Below the pieces are notes generated by a model that was not told the origin of the DNA, searched no databases, and saw only the letters and a list, made by a program, of their open reading frames with translations. Below are positions 14,905 through 24,966 of a stretch of 62,714 nucleotides of DNA, one piece after another; the stretch's first letter is position 1; each line of letters begins with the position of its first letter. A program made the translations under genes and the position numbers. Source of the DNA: a virus; IMG/VR virus record IMGVR_UViG_3300010885_024601, positions 1-62,714 of that record, one strand, 5' to 3'.

Positions 14905-17900
14905 TTATTGTTGTGGTGCCATGCCCGCTTGGCGCTGCTGTAGCAGGGCGCTGATCGGGTCGTTGGGGAACATGGCAGGATACATCAAGGGCACTTGGGA
15001 CTGGCCGGGCTGCACCGCGGGAGCGGTAGGCAAACGTGGGTTGAAGTTCGTGCCGCGTGTTGCGGGAGCCGGGGGCTGTGCTTTGAGCATCTGTGCGGCT
15101 GTTGGGCCGGACGTTCCACGTGGAACCACAGGCAGGCTGGCCATGTTGGTGGGCACGGGCTCATTCCCCTGCTGTGCCAAGCCTTGGGCCTCGATCACCG
15201 CTGCACGGGAAGCTGCGGGCGCAGTCAGGATATCCGACAGACGCCTTGGTGACACCCCAAACTCTTGAAGCTGCTTGGCTACCGCGGCGGCCGCAGAAGG
15301 CGTGTTCAAGTTGGTCATCTTGTCCGCAAACTTTGGATCCTCAAGCGCCCGAGTAAACATGCGCTGAAACACCTTTTGTTCCTTGGCGTTCATCAAGCGC
15401 GTGCCAAGGGTCACCATCATGGTTTCTTTGGACACGTTGCGCATGGCCACGTTGCGGATACTGGTGGTCAGGTAGGGGATGCTTACGCCAAACAGGCCCT
15501 GCAGCTGCTGGTCAGCAGTCTCAAACACAGGAACTTGGCCCGTAATGTCGGAGAAAGCGTTGACGCGGCGTTGGATGTTGGCCAACTTCTGCAAGTTGTC
15601 AAAATGTTCAGTGCCACCAAACAAAACCTTCATCGACTTCTCGTTGTTGCGCAGAAAGCCTTCTAATGCGCCACCCTTGGACGCACCCTCGGTGGCAAGC
15701 TCAAACACTGAGCGGCGCAGCGCGGCCAGATTCTCAGGGTCCTTGGACATCTCATTGACCAAGGTACGCATTGCTGCGGGGTCCTTGATCGCTTTTTCGA
15801 GTGTCTGGCGTGGGTCAGCATCCGTCTTGGATGCCTTGGCCAAAAGTGAGTCTAGGTCGGCATCCTTGGTTTGGATGCGGCGCTCATCGAGCTCGGCCAA
15901 CCGCTTGGCAATGTTGTCAGAGAACTGGACCTCATCCTGAATCTTCAAGCGAACGCTGGCAGGAAGGGTTTCGATGATATTCTTGTTCTGGTCCATGACT
16001 CGGCGCAACTTGTCCGCGTCGATCAGGCCGTCTTTGTCGAAGATAGGTTTGCCGCGCAGCCAATCCACAGCGCCCTTTTCGAGCAACTCTTTGCCTTGAG
16101 GGTTGTTGCCGATTGTCACTTGCAGCTGACGCAAACGGTCCGCATTCTTGAATGCGGTGGCCATCAGGTCCTCGTTGGGCAAGTAGTATTCTTGGCCACC
16201 ACGGGTCTTTTGCGTCATCAACAGGGGCAGGCTGTTCTCGTAGCCTGCCTTGTAGTCGTCAAGGATCATTTTCAGACCCTCGTACTCCTGCTTGACCTTT
16301 GGCGCGTGGTCCAAGACCAATTTTTCTATGTCACGGAACACGGCATCGCCTGTGTCCGTAATACGCTGGGCATCCGTCAAACGTGTACGCCCCTTCATCA
16401 TGGCGGCGTTGTAGTTGCTCAATGAATCGTTGCGGAAACGCTGGGCGGCCTTCAAATAGTCCAAGGCCTCTGGGACGTTGATGTCAATGCCCGTGTTGGC
16501 AGCGGCAATACGCGCAGCATCCTCTTGGAGCTGTGCAGGGTTGACCGTCACCTTGCGGCCGGGGATACCCGTGGCCACAACAATATTGCCGTTGGAGTCA
16601 GGCTTGGCAGCAATATCCGCCAAAGTCACTTTGCGTTTAGCGCCCTTGCCCGTGTCCCCTTTCACCAGTTGGAGCACGGAGTCGCGCAACGCTTGTTGGA
16701 AGTCGGAAGGCAGCTCCTTAGCCAGTGGGCCAAGTTGCTCGGCAATTGTCTGGTCAGTCAGCTGGGTCAGCATCTTGTCCGTCATGGCGTCACGTGCCTG
16801 CTGCTGGCCTTTTACAAAGCGCTCAAGCAACTGAATAGGCTCTGGAACTGGCACGCGCATTGAAGGGCGCTCGATTCGGTACTTTTTAATCAACGCCGTA
16901 GCAGCTGCTTCCATGTCGCGAGCAGGAAACAGCGATTGGCCATCTTGGCGTGTGTCCATCGGTGTGCCGTCCGGGGCCGTGGCCTGCTTCAGTCCCATCT
17001 TCTTCAAGATGTTCTGGCGCATGCTGGCATCCATCTCCATGCCCGACATCAGTACGCCGCGCAATTCATTGTTAATCTGGTCTGGGTTTTGTGGCCCAAA
17101 ACGCTGGTTCAACAACTCTCGCTCAGAGTCAGTCAAGCCTTGGCGCTCGGCCATTAGGCCATCAAAAAAGGCTTGGCGCTCTTGTTGTGCAGCGCGGAAT
17201 GCCTCTTCCACGCCTTTGCGTGACGAAGGAGAAAAGGTAGAGAACAGCTGCTCGAGTTTGGCTTGGTTTTCAGCGTACTGCTTACGGAAAGGTGCGAGGT
17301 CCGCGGGTGACATGCCTTGCAAAATCTCAGCTTGCTTTTGCATCAAAGCAGGATCCATGTAGCGTTCGGCCACGCCAAACTGAAAGCCCAGCTTTTCAAT
17401 GTCGGGGCTTGCAAGGATGGTATTGAGCTCATCCAGCGCCTTCAAGGCTTCTGGGTTCTTTTGGATGTCCCCGAACACGCTGGTGAGCTTTTTCTCGGCG
17501 CGGCCAATCAAGAATGAAGGAACAATCCGAAACCCCGGCAATTTAAATAAACCGGTTTCTTGGGCCAGCACTTCTTGGCCCACGGGGCCGAGGCTGTTGG
17601 TCAGTTTGTCCTGTAACTGCTTACCACCGCGCACGGCCAAGGCAGAGGGGCTCAACGTGGCAGCGGCTAAAGGCAGACCAACAAAAGTTGCGGCAGGCAG
17701 CAGCTCCTTGAGCAACGGTTTGTATTGGTTGTCATCGCTGACGTTTTCTTCAACCGCTTGACGCAGACCTTCATAACCTGCACCAAATGCCAAGTCCAGC
17801 GCAGCTGTTTTCACAGGGGCCTGTTGGGCCATTCTGATGGCATCGTTGGCAATGCTTTTAATGACGCCAGCAGTGGGCTGTGCAGCCATGACCATGGGGC

Positions 17901-18288
17901 GTGCGCGGGCAGCGGCGGCCAAGATACCTGTGAAGGGAAGCGTGCCACCCAAGCCTTCGCCCGCGGCTCGGGCATAGCGTTCTTCGGAGTTGCGCGGAGC
18001 CACTTCACCAGAGTTAAAGATCTTGGTGAGAGTGGTGATCTCCTCGGGCTTCATGCGCATCTGACGGCCAATTTCTTTGACCGCTGCGTCAGGCAAGGCA
18101 AACAACGCCGCGTTAAATCCCCATGAGGCATTGTTCACAAGCCCCATGATTGGATTGGAGACAGTCTGTTCCTGACCAGTGTTTTTTCTTGGGTCCTGCA
18201 CAGTAGCAGGCGCACCCTCGGTGCGTCCCACAACTTCTCCCGTGGTCAGATCAACTAGCTCTCCGTTGGCGTTGGTAAGCGTGGTCAT
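14905..18288 (-). CDS. Very large internal virion (ejection) protein candidate
   Basis: 1127 residues, beginning MTTLTNANGELVDLTTGEVV. Residues about 100-240 are Ala-rich and hydrophobic in patches (GTLPFTGILAAAARA, ATFVGLPLAAATL), with long helical segments for most of the rest and a Pro/Gln-rich, disordered C-terminus ending AGMAPQQ. No enzyme motif was found. Position after the nozzle-like gene among other giants, and the helix-rich, membrane-prone make-up, suit a podovirus protein ejected with the genome. Overlaps the next gene upstream by four bases. Confidence 0.6.
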   Translation of the reverse strand: MTTLTNANGELVDLTTGEVVGRTEGAPATVQDPRKNTGQEQTVSNPIMGLVNNASWGFNAALFALPDAAVKEIGRQMRMKPEEITTLTKIFNSGEVAPRNSEERYARAAGEGLGGTLPFTGILAAAARARPMVMAAQPTAGVIKSIANDAIRMAQQAPVKTAALDLAFGAGYEGLRQAVEENVSDDNQYKPLLKELLPAATFVGLPLAAATLSPSALAVRGGKQLQDKLTNSLGPVGQEVLAQETGLFKLPGFRIVPSFLIGRAEKKLTSVFGDIQKNPEALKALDELNTILASPDIEKLGFQFGVAERYMDPALMQKQAEILQGMSPADLAPFRKQYAENQAKLEQLFSTFSPSSRKGVEEAFRAAQQERQAFFDGLMAERQGLTDSERELLNQRFGPQNPDQINNELRGVLMSGMEMDASMRQNILKKMGLKQATAPDGTPMDTRQDGQSLFPARDMEAAATALIKKYRIERPSMRVPVPEPIQLLERFVKGQQQARDAMTDKMLTQLTDQTIAEQLGPLAKELPSDFQQALRDSVLQLVKGDTGKGAKRKVTLADIAAKPDSNGNIVVATGIPGRKVTVNPAQLQEDAARIAAANTGIDINVPEALDYLKAAQRFRNDSLSNYNAAMMKGRTRLTDAQRITDTGDAVFRDIEKLVLDHAPKVKQEYEGLKMILDDYKAGYENSLPLLMTQKTRGGQEYYLPNEDLMATAFKNADRLRQLQVTIGNNPQGKELLEKGAVDWLRGKPIFDKDGLIDADKLRRVMDQNKNIIETLPASVRLKIQDEVQFSDNIAKRLAELDERRIQTKDADLDSLLAKASKTDADPRQTLEKAIKDPAAMRTLVNEMSKDPENLAALRRSVFELATEGASKGGALEGFLRNNEKSMKVLFGGTEHFDNLQKLANIQRRVNAFSDITGQVPVFETADQQLQGLFGVSIPYLTTSIRNVAMRNVSKETMMVTLGTRLMNAKEQKVFQRMFTRALEDPKFADKMTNLNTPSAAAAVAKQLQEFGVSPRRLSDILTAPAASRAAVIEAQGLAQQGNEPVPTNMASLPVVPRGTSGPTAAQMLKAQPPAPATRGTNFNPRLPTAPAVQPGQSQVPLMYPAMFPNDPISALLQQRQAGMAPQQ

Positions 18289-20669
18289 TGCTTAATCAAT
18301 CCTTGTAGTTGGCTGGGGTTAAATGCCTGTGTCGTGCCGTTTGGCAACCTCAAGTACACCATAGCCGAGGGGTTTTGAATACGCCCAATGGTACTGCCAA
18401 GGAAGTTAAACATCTGCGATTGCGCTTTTGGATCGGTAGGCACAACGAACGGATCGTTCTTTGTGCCCGTGTTGGGTGTGCGCATGACATAGTCGCCGCT
18501 CTCGTAGCCCAGCTGCGTGAGCACCTGTTGGCGAGAGTTGCGCAACATGGCTTCCATGCTGCTGAACTGCTTGGCAGCCAATTCTTTGTCCGAGAAGAAC
18601 TTGGTGGGGTCGCTGATGCCCTTGGCCGTCTCACGTGCCCATTCTTGCTCTTGTACGGCCACTCGACCACCATCATTGGCAGAAGCAATGTTCTTCAAGA
18701 TGCTGTTCATGCCAGTGCTGATGCGGGTGGAGGTATCGGCCAGATTGACGTCTGGGCGCACAACGGCGGAAGGCACCACAGGCACCAACAAGTTGTTGAT
18801 CTTGTCCGAGAACCACGCTCCGGGGCCATAGGCTCCTGCGTAATCGCCCTTCAAGTTGTCCAAGGTAGACAGGCTGTTGTCCAACGAACGCAGGGTAGAA
18901 GTGAGCTTGATGCGCTCTGCTTTGTCGGTCTCGACAGATGTAGGCGCTTGACCGCGGAACTCCACAAATGGGTTTGCGTCGTTGAGCGTCCAACGGCTGG
19001 TAACGGCAGATTGCACGGTTGGGTTCTTGGGATCAATCGACACCCCTGCAAAACCACCTTTCGGCGTGCTTGCGATGACCAAGCCTGCGCCGCCGTCCTC
19101 GAGCTTTGCTCCGCCCGCTTTGGCCTGCTCGGCCAAGATGCGGTAGTCGCCTTTAAGGATTTCCAGCTTGAGTGCTTGGGTTTCTTTCTTGGCAGTCGTG
19201 ACATCGGAGACTGCTTGTTGCAGTGCGGCGGTGTTGATTTTGATTTTTCGATCCTGTGCCTGTGCGGCCAAATTGGCCATGCCTTTTGGCAAGTCACCAA
19301 AAGCTTCAGCAAAAATAGTGAAAGGTGTTGAACCTGAAGTTGGACGTGCGCTGGCGTACTTAAAGCCCGCATCGGCCAACAGCAACATGGCGTTTGTGCG
19401 CATGTCGTCTTGGTTGTCGCCCAAGATCTCTTTAAACAAGGGGCCGTACTCTTTGTATTTGTTGCGAATAGAGTCCACATCGGAAGTAGCGGCAACAGGG
19501 GCGACCTGCCCCATGGCAGCACCCGCAGGCTTTGCTGCTTGGTCCTTGATGAACTGATCAGTGGTCTTTTCGCCAGTACCTTCAGCGACAGCAGCAATTG
19601 CGGCTTCAGGCACAGGGGCTGCAGGTTTTTTGGGCGCTGAGGGGACAGGAGCAGGCGTTGTAGTAGGCGTTGTAGTAGGCGCTGTGTTTGTCAACTCATG
19701 CGTCGTTGGAATCTGGCTGAGCAAGTAGTTACGACGTTGTTGTTCTTCTGGAGACAGCTCATTTGAAGACATCATGTCTCGGATGAAGGGGATAGACGCA
19801 CCCAAGGTGGCTGCACCAGCAACCACAGGCTGCGTGACCGCGTTCAACGCGCCTGCAGCACGGGGATATTCCTCGGCCAGCTTCGTGCCGATGTTGCCCA
19901 AATGCTGAGTCAGCGTTGGGTATTTCACCATTTGCTCTGCAGTGAATTTACCGCCGGGACCGCGCAGGTTCTCAAGGATGGCAGGGAACTGCTGGGGAAA
20001 ACCCTGAGACGCCAAACGGCCGCCAATGATGTTGGCCTCTTGGCCGAGCATGGCAGCCTTGTCTGCACCCATTTGGGCGAGCCGTGCGCCTTGGCTCACG
20101 AACGAACCCAAGAAAGCATGCATCGGAGGCATGCCATCAGGAGTTGCAGGTTCTACCGCGCCGCCGTGGCTAAATTGTTGGGGGGCTGATTCCCCCTGTG
20201 GAAAAGGGGGTGCACCCTCTGGCGTTTGCATGCCAGCTCCTTGAGGCGGCATACCAGCCATTTCAGGGGGCATGCCGGGCATCGCGCCTTGAGGCGCAGC
20301 TCCGGGAGCCGCGGGCATACCTGCGGACTGAGGGAGGGCACCAATACCGCCTTGAGCCTGCTGGGCCAGTTGCGACTGCAACAGCGCCAAGACTTCTGGA
20401 GGGGTTTCCATAGCGGCTTCTTCGCCCACCATTTGTGCAAGTTCTTGTACACGTGCGTCAACAGAACGCATGTCACCGCGCAGGGTGTTCATCAAGATTT
20501 CAGGATTTTGCGGCGTACGGGCCATGGGAGACATCTGCTCTTCTGGCTCCTGTGGCTGCATGTCATCCATTTCCTCGTCGTCAAAACCAGCCATGATGCC
20601 AGAGCTACGGGTAGCTTTGGTCATAGGCTTGTTGAACATGGAGCGGCTTAAAACTTCGTCTTGCATCAT
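18285..20669 (-). CDS. Large internal virion protein candidate
   Basis: 794 residues. The N-terminus is acidic, followed by Gln/Met/Pro/Gly-rich disorder (about residues 20-180), then an Ala-rich hydrophobic part near 250-300 (VTQPVVAGAATLGASIPF), a Pro/Thr linker (TTTPTTTPAPVPSAPKKP) and a helical C-terminal half ending PSQLQGLIKQ. It lies in a run of four large genes with the same character. Function is inferred from position; no enzymatic motif was seen. Confidence 0.6.
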   Translation of the reverse strand: MMQDEVLSRSMFNKPMTKATRSSGIMAGFDDEEMDDMQPQEPEEQMSPMARTPQNPEILMNTLRGDMRSVDARVQELAQMVGEEAAMETPPEVLALLQSQLAQQAQGGIGALPQSAGMPAAPGAAPQGAMPGMPPEMAGMPPQGAGMQTPEGAPPFPQGESAPQQFSHGGAVEPATPDGMPPMHAFLGSFVSQGARLAQMGADKAAMLGQEANIIGGRLASQGFPQQFPAILENLRGPGGKFTAEQMVKYPTLTQHLGNIGTKLAEEYPRAAGALNAVTQPVVAGAATLGASIPFIRDMMSSNELSPEEQQRRNYLLSQIPTTHELTNTAPTTTPTTTPAPVPSAPKKPAAPVPEAAIAAVAEGTGEKTTDQFIKDQAAKPAGAAMGQVAPVAATSDVDSIRNKYKEYGPLFKEILGDNQDDMRTNAMLLLADAGFKYASARPTSGSTPFTIFAEAFGDLPKGMANLAAQAQDRKIKINTAALQQAVSDVTTAKKETQALKLEILKGDYRILAEQAKAGGAKLEDGGAGLVIASTPKGGFAGVSIDPKNPTVQSAVTSRWTLNDANPFVEFRGQAPTSVETDKAERIKLTSTLRSLDNSLSTLDNLKGDYAGAYGPGAWFSDKINNLLVPVVPSAVVRPDVNLADTSTRISTGMNSILKNIASANDGGRVAVQEQEWARETAKGISDPTKFFSDKELAAKQFSSMEAMLRNSRQQVLTQLGYESGDYVMRTPNTGTKNDPFVVPTDPKAQSQMFNFLGSTIGRIQNPSAMVYLRLPNGTTQAFNPSQLQGLIKQ

Positions 20670-20675
20670 ATTTCC

Positions 20676-22436
20676 TTAAATGAGGCTCATGGCCTTGCCT
20701 GCCCCGGCCAAGCCAAGAATACCAGTACCTACGCCTGCAACCTGCTGGAATGGGCTTGGAGATGCTGAAGCTTGTTGCGATACCGCCATCTGTGTGGATG
20801 GCGCACCCTTGTAGATGTCCGATTGGAAAGCGATCTGCTGGTAGGGCTGCATCGCGTTTTGCATCTCAGTGGCGCGTTGGGCGTCCAGCACGGCTTGGTT
20901 TTGCTTTTGCTGCGTAGCGCCCAAGCTGTACAAGTTGTTGACGTCGTTCGTAGCCAGCTGTTGTGCTGTCTGGCCCAAAGCGGCTTGCTGCACACCCATG
21001 TTGCCAAGCGACGTGCCCAACGAACCAAGGCCCTGTGCCATACTTGAACCAATGCCATACTGCTGGCCAGCCAATGTACCAATACCTTGGCCAATGGCTC
21101 CCTGCGCCTGCGCCTGCTGGCCCAAAATGTTGGCCTGCTGCCCCGCGATGTTGGCATACTGGCCCGCCAAGCCTGCTTGGTTGGTGCCGAGGTTGCCGTA
21201 CAAGTTGGCTGCGCTTTGGCCCAGTTGAGCGTTTTGCATTTCCTGCGAACCCAGTGCTTGGCCCACGTTGGAAGCTTGTTGCGCTGCCTGCAAACCCAAT
21301 TGGGCCCTTTGGACACCGTACTGGCCCTCCAAAGCTTGGTTGGCCAAGTTGGTCTGCTGCTGCACGCCTTGGTTGGCCAAAGCGGCTTGCAGTGCCTGTT
21401 GTGCGGTCATGCCACTTGCTTGCAACTGGTTTGCCGCATTTTGCACGTTGGCTTGCTGCTGTGCACTGAGGTTTTGCGAGCCCACAGTGAGGCCTGCCTG
21501 TTGGTTGGCTTGTTGGGCCGCGAGCCGCGCTTGCTGCTCGGTGTTGAATTGATTCTGAGCTTGTTGGTAAGCACTCTGCAGACCCGTAGCCTGAATGTCC
21601 CCCAGCTGGGTGTTCAGATTGCGCTCGGCCTCGGCGTTCTCAATTGCTTGACGGGAGCCGCCAAATGCTCCTGATCTGGTGGCCGCTGCATTGCGTTGCA
21701 GACCCATAATGCCTGCATTGCGCATTGCTTCGCGCTGCTGGGCCTTGACCACCGCGTCCATGTAGGGCGACATCATGGTGGATGCCGCGCCGGGCTGTGC
21801 AAAGCTTTGTGTCTCTACTTGTTGGGCAGGACCCATCTGAGCCGCTTGAATATTGCCCGCAGTGACCTGTTGATTTGAGACGTTGCCCGCGGCCTGCGCC
21901 TGCGGAGCGTTGCCCAACTGCGAAGCATTTAAGGCCTGATAAGCAGAACCGCGCAAGAAGTCTTGTGATTCACCAAGATTAGCGGATTGATTCCGGGCAG
22001 CCATTTGCTGTGCAATGTCGATGTCGTTGCTGCCTTGGCCAAGAAGGCCCATGCCTGCACCAGCAACGTTAGACAGTGCGCCAATACCAGAAGCTGCGCC
22101 AGCAGCGTTGTTGTATGCGTTTTGGGCGGCGGCAAATTGGCCACGAGTGTCCGAGCCACGCAAAACATCAGCAGCTTCACCGATGACGCCCGCGCCACCT
22201 GTTACGTTTTGTGCGCCGCTTTGCAAGTACGGCACATACGCGCCAATACCTTGCTGACCTGCTGTGATTGCCGCCTTTTGCTGGTCGGTCATCCCTGCAA
22301 TTTGGTAGTCAGGCAATTTAGGCATTGTCAATGCCTGCGCCGACTTCATTAAGCCTAGCTTATAGGCTTCGATGTCCGGTGCTTCCCGGACGTACTGTTC
22401 ACTGATGTTTGCGGATGGTGCGCCTGTAATTGCCAT
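20676..22436 (-). CDS. Gln/Ala/Asn-rich internal virion protein candidate
   Basis: 586 residues, start ATG 22436. After MAITGAPSANISEQYVREAP the protein is largely Gln-Ala-Asn-Gly in long helical tracts with a conserved-looking motif AFGGSRQAIENAEAERNL (about residues 255-275), and a C-terminal hydrophobic piece (VAGVGTGILGLAGAGKAMSLI). This motif and low-complexity form recur in virion proteins of environmental podoviruses. It probably belongs to the ejected set with its neighbours. Confidence 0.65.
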   Translation of the reverse strand: MAITGAPSANISEQYVREAPDIEAYKLGLMKSAQALTMPKLPDYQIAGMTDQQKAAITAGQQGIGAYVPYLQSGAQNVTGGAGVIGEAADVLRGSDTRGQFAAAQNAYNNAAGAASGIGALSNVAGAGMGLLGQGSNDIDIAQQMAARNQSANLGESQDFLRGSAYQALNASQLGNAPQAQAAGNVSNQQVTAGNIQAAQMGPAQQVETQSFAQPGAASTMMSPYMDAVVKAQQREAMRNAGIMGLQRNAAATRSGAFGGSRQAIENAEAERNLNTQLGDIQATGLQSAYQQAQNQFNTEQQARLAAQQANQQAGLTVGSQNLSAQQQANVQNAANQLQASGMTAQQALQAALANQGVQQQTNLANQALEGQYGVQRAQLGLQAAQQASNVGQALGSQEMQNAQLGQSAANLYGNLGTNQAGLAGQYANIAGQQANILGQQAQAQGAIGQGIGTLAGQQYGIGSSMAQGLGSLGTSLGNMGVQQAALGQTAQQLATNDVNNLYSLGATQQKQNQAVLDAQRATEMQNAMQPYQQIAFQSDIYKGAPSTQMAVSQQASASPSPFQQVAGVGTGILGLAGAGKAMSLI

Positions 22437-22439
22437 GTC

Positions 22440-24575
22440 TTATCCCCGTGCTGCGTTTTTCTCAAGGCGATGCATGAGAGCGTACATTTTCTTTGCGCCT
22501 GCTCGGCGGCTGCCGCCTCCTGCGCCTTTTACGGCCTTGGCGGTCATCACGAACTCACCGTCGGAAAGCATTGCAGGGATATCATCTGAGGTCTCGGTCC
22601 CCGGACCGCTGATTTGACCAGTGCGAGGAGGATAACCTCCCGCCGCTAAACTGGCAATACCTACGGGAGGCATCCCGCCGTTTGCAAAACCCATAGGCAC
22701 GTTCATCGGCACGCCAGAAGTGTTCATGGGCAACGGCTGTGCACCCATGGCCATAGCAGGATTACTTTGCATGGTCAGGGGATTGGCGGGGAATGCACCT
22801 TGCGTCTCCATCATGCCCCCTTGGGCCGCATATTGTGGAAGCGGCATGATGGAGGCGTCGTAGCGTGGAGGCATCAAATTGGTGTACATGTCAGCCGTGT
22901 TGTAGGGCTGAGGGACTTGAGGACTGCCAATACTGTTGGAAGGGGTTTTGTAAGTAGGCAAGGTGAATGGAATGTAGTTGGCTGAACCAATTTCCGTTTG
23001 CTCTGCTTTACGAGGTGTCCAAGGTGCAGACCCTGTGATGTTGCCTTTGGCGTCGTACTGCACGCCGGGGAGGTTTTGCACCAAATAGTCCTTGGGGTTG
23101 GCCGCCATCAAGTCGCGCGTGGCTTGGCCCGATGCAATGTTCATTGCGTTGGAACTGGCGTGAACAGGCTTTGGACTAAAGCCGCCCATCAGTGCCGCCG
23201 CGCCCATACCTGCCCCAATGATTGGGCCATAGGTGCTCAATACGCCGGGTGTGGCAGCAGAAAACGCTTTTGCCAACGGAGAACCAGCAGGGGCCATTCC
23301 AATTTGCTCGGCCGTAACGCCGGGAAACTGCTTTTGCACTGCCTTGATTGCATCTGCATTTCCAGCTTCTGCACGGGCAGAAGGCGAGAAAAAGTCAACA
23401 GTCTTATCTAAAAATGTGCGCTCTGCGCCAGCTGGGGCATTTTGGTCCACAGGGGGTGTGCCGCTCGTGGTGACTTGCCCAGTCTTGGGATCAACCGAGA
23501 CGTTGCCCGCTTGCGCAGGGGTATTGAATCCTTGCGATGCGCCCGTGCTGAGGCCTGCAACCGTAGCAGCGGTTAAACCAGACTTCACAGAATCCTTCAA
23601 GCTCTGGCCAGTCAGGAGGCCCAAACCTGTGCCTGCTGCGCCAGCGCCCAGAGCTGCTTGGCCCGCGGCGCTTGTCACGCCTACAGGGGCACCCAATGTT
23701 GAACCAGCTGCACCGCCTACCGCGCCAAGGAAGTAGCCCTTTGCACCTGCTTGCAAAGCATCTTTAAGGTTGCCCCCGCCCAGAATGGAAGTGCCTGCAG
23801 AAGCAAGACCCAGTGCCGCACCTGCGCCAAGGTTCATGCCTGCAATACCAAATGCGCCCGGGCCGAGGAACGTGGCCAAAGCGGCTGTAATCAAAATCTT
23901 GCCTGCTGTGGACTTGGCAAAATCCTTGACCGTGTTTACAACACCGCTGACCACGCCTTTAATCGCGCCAGTAGCCCCTTTGAAGATGCTCTTAAAACCA
24001 CCGTATTCTGGCAAACCCGTACTGGGGTTGATCGTGCCCACACCACCGTGCTTCTTGAGCATGGCAGCTTCTTTTTTGTTGATGTGTGCCAACATTGTGT
24101 CACCGCTGCGGCCGCGGCCCGCCACCATACGTGCAGCTTCAGCGATACCGCCGCGGGCCATGCCCGCAGGAGGCTCGGGCATCTGAGGAGCCGAAGCACG
24201 GCGTTGGCGCTTGGCTTCCAGCAATACCATGCCCAAGGTGGCAATCACTTCGGGGTCATACTGTTCAGGGAAAACACCCTCGTCCACAACGCCTTGGCTG
24301 ACCAGTTCGGAGACCAACTGTGGGTACTCTTCCTCGTGGTCATTCATGTACTGCACAACCTGCAAAAGGCTGTCCAGCTGCTCATCCGTCAACTGGTCCA
24401 GTGCGGGCAAGAGTGCATTGAGCTGCTCCTGAACCTGTGCAGAAGCTTCAGGGCTGGCCTCGCTCAGGCCCCCTCGGATCGCGTCGTAGGAATCATCGAG
24501 GCCGAGTTGTGGTGCTTGCTGCTCTTGGCCGCCTTCTGGAAGCGCCATGATGCCTTGTTGGGGTGTGGTAGCCAT
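22440..24575 (-). CDS. Internal virion protein candidate with membrane-prone core
   Basis: 711 residues. The N-terminal third is acidic and helical, then MARGGIAEAARMVAGRGR, and a long Gly/Ala hydrophobic core (about residues 205-345, such as ILITAALATFLGPGAFGIAG). The C-terminus has the motif GTETSDDIPAMLSDGEFVMT followed by a basic helical tail (RRAGAKKMYALMHRLEK). I recognise this end motif from structural or ejection proteins of many uncultured phages. The core suggests insertion into the host membrane during DNA entry. Confidence 0.7.
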   Translation of the reverse strand: MATTPQQGIMALPEGGQEQQAPQLGLDDSYDAIRGGLSEASPEASAQVQEQLNALLPALDQLTDEQLDSLLQVVQYMNDHEEEYPQLVSELVSQGVVDEGVFPEQYDPEVIATLGMVLLEAKRQRRASAPQMPEPPAGMARGGIAEAARMVAGRGRSGDTMLAHINKKEAAMLKKHGGVGTINPSTGLPEYGGFKSIFKGATGAIKGVVSGVVNTVKDFAKSTAGKILITAALATFLGPGAFGIAGMNLGAGAALGLASAGTSILGGGNLKDALQAGAKGYFLGAVGGAAGSTLGAPVGVTSAAGQAALGAGAAGTGLGLLTGQSLKDSVKSGLTAATVAGLSTGASQGFNTPAQAGNVSVDPKTGQVTTSGTPPVDQNAPAGAERTFLDKTVDFFSPSARAEAGNADAIKAVQKQFPGVTAEQIGMAPAGSPLAKAFSAATPGVLSTYGPIIGAGMGAAALMGGFSPKPVHASSNAMNIASGQATRDLMAANPKDYLVQNLPGVQYDAKGNITGSAPWTPRKAEQTEIGSANYIPFTLPTYKTPSNSIGSPQVPQPYNTADMYTNLMPPRYDASIMPLPQYAAQGGMMETQGAFPANPLTMQSNPAMAMGAQPLPMNTSGVPMNVPMGFANGGMPPVGIASLAAGGYPPRTGQISGPGTETSDDIPAMLSDGEFVMTAKAVKGAGGGSRRAGAKKMYALMHRLEKNAARG

Positions 24576-24634
24576 TGTTTTTCCTTGCGCCGTAAGGGTG
24601 GGGGTATCTTATCAGGTGTGAGTGGTCAAGACAA

Positions 24635-24964
24635 TTACGCTTTGACGCGCAGTGGGTAGCTGGTGCCCCCGCTGGATGTGTCGCAATAAACATCGCCGGA
24701 GCGCAAATATGCAAAGTCTGCCTGAGTAGGCAAGCTAAGTTTAAAAGCGCCCCGAACTGCGGGATCAGGTTCTGCAAAACTGATTGCAGAGATCACGGGA
24801 GATGTGGTTGATCCCACGTTCTGCGACGCCGCCAACATGGGGGACGGGTTGTCTAGCTGCGTAAAGTACAAACGCAAAATGCTTATAAACTGTTCCATGA
24901 ACTGCCTGTCATACTCGTCAGGAGCAACAGGCAAACGCGGGGCAACAAATGTTTTACTGGCCAT
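24635..24964 (-). CDS. Hypothetical virion-associated protein, 109 residues
   Basis: MASKTFVAPRLPVAPDEYD is followed by RQFMEQFISILRLYFTQLD, a helix seen in many small phage structural genes, and a beta-rich C-terminus (AFKLSLPTQADFAYLRSGDV, then DTSSGGTSYPLRVKA). It sits two bases downstream of the nozzle-like gene, so it may be a tail-associated component. Family known to me only as a conserved phage protein of unknown role. Confidence 0.65.
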   Translation of the reverse strand: MASKTFVAPRLPVAPDEYDRQFMEQFISILRLYFTQLDNPSPMLAASQNVGSTTSPVISAISFAEPDPAVRGAFKLSLPTQADFAYLRSGDVYCDTSSGGTSYPLRVKA

Positions 24965-24966
24965 GC

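Noticed and set aside
18309-24659. Long plus-strand open frames opposite the giant virion genes (such as 18309-19331 and 23751-24659)
   Set aside because: They have no ribosome sites, odd composition (His/Cys/Arg/Leu-rich) and lie antisense to well-formed genes in the expected operon direction.
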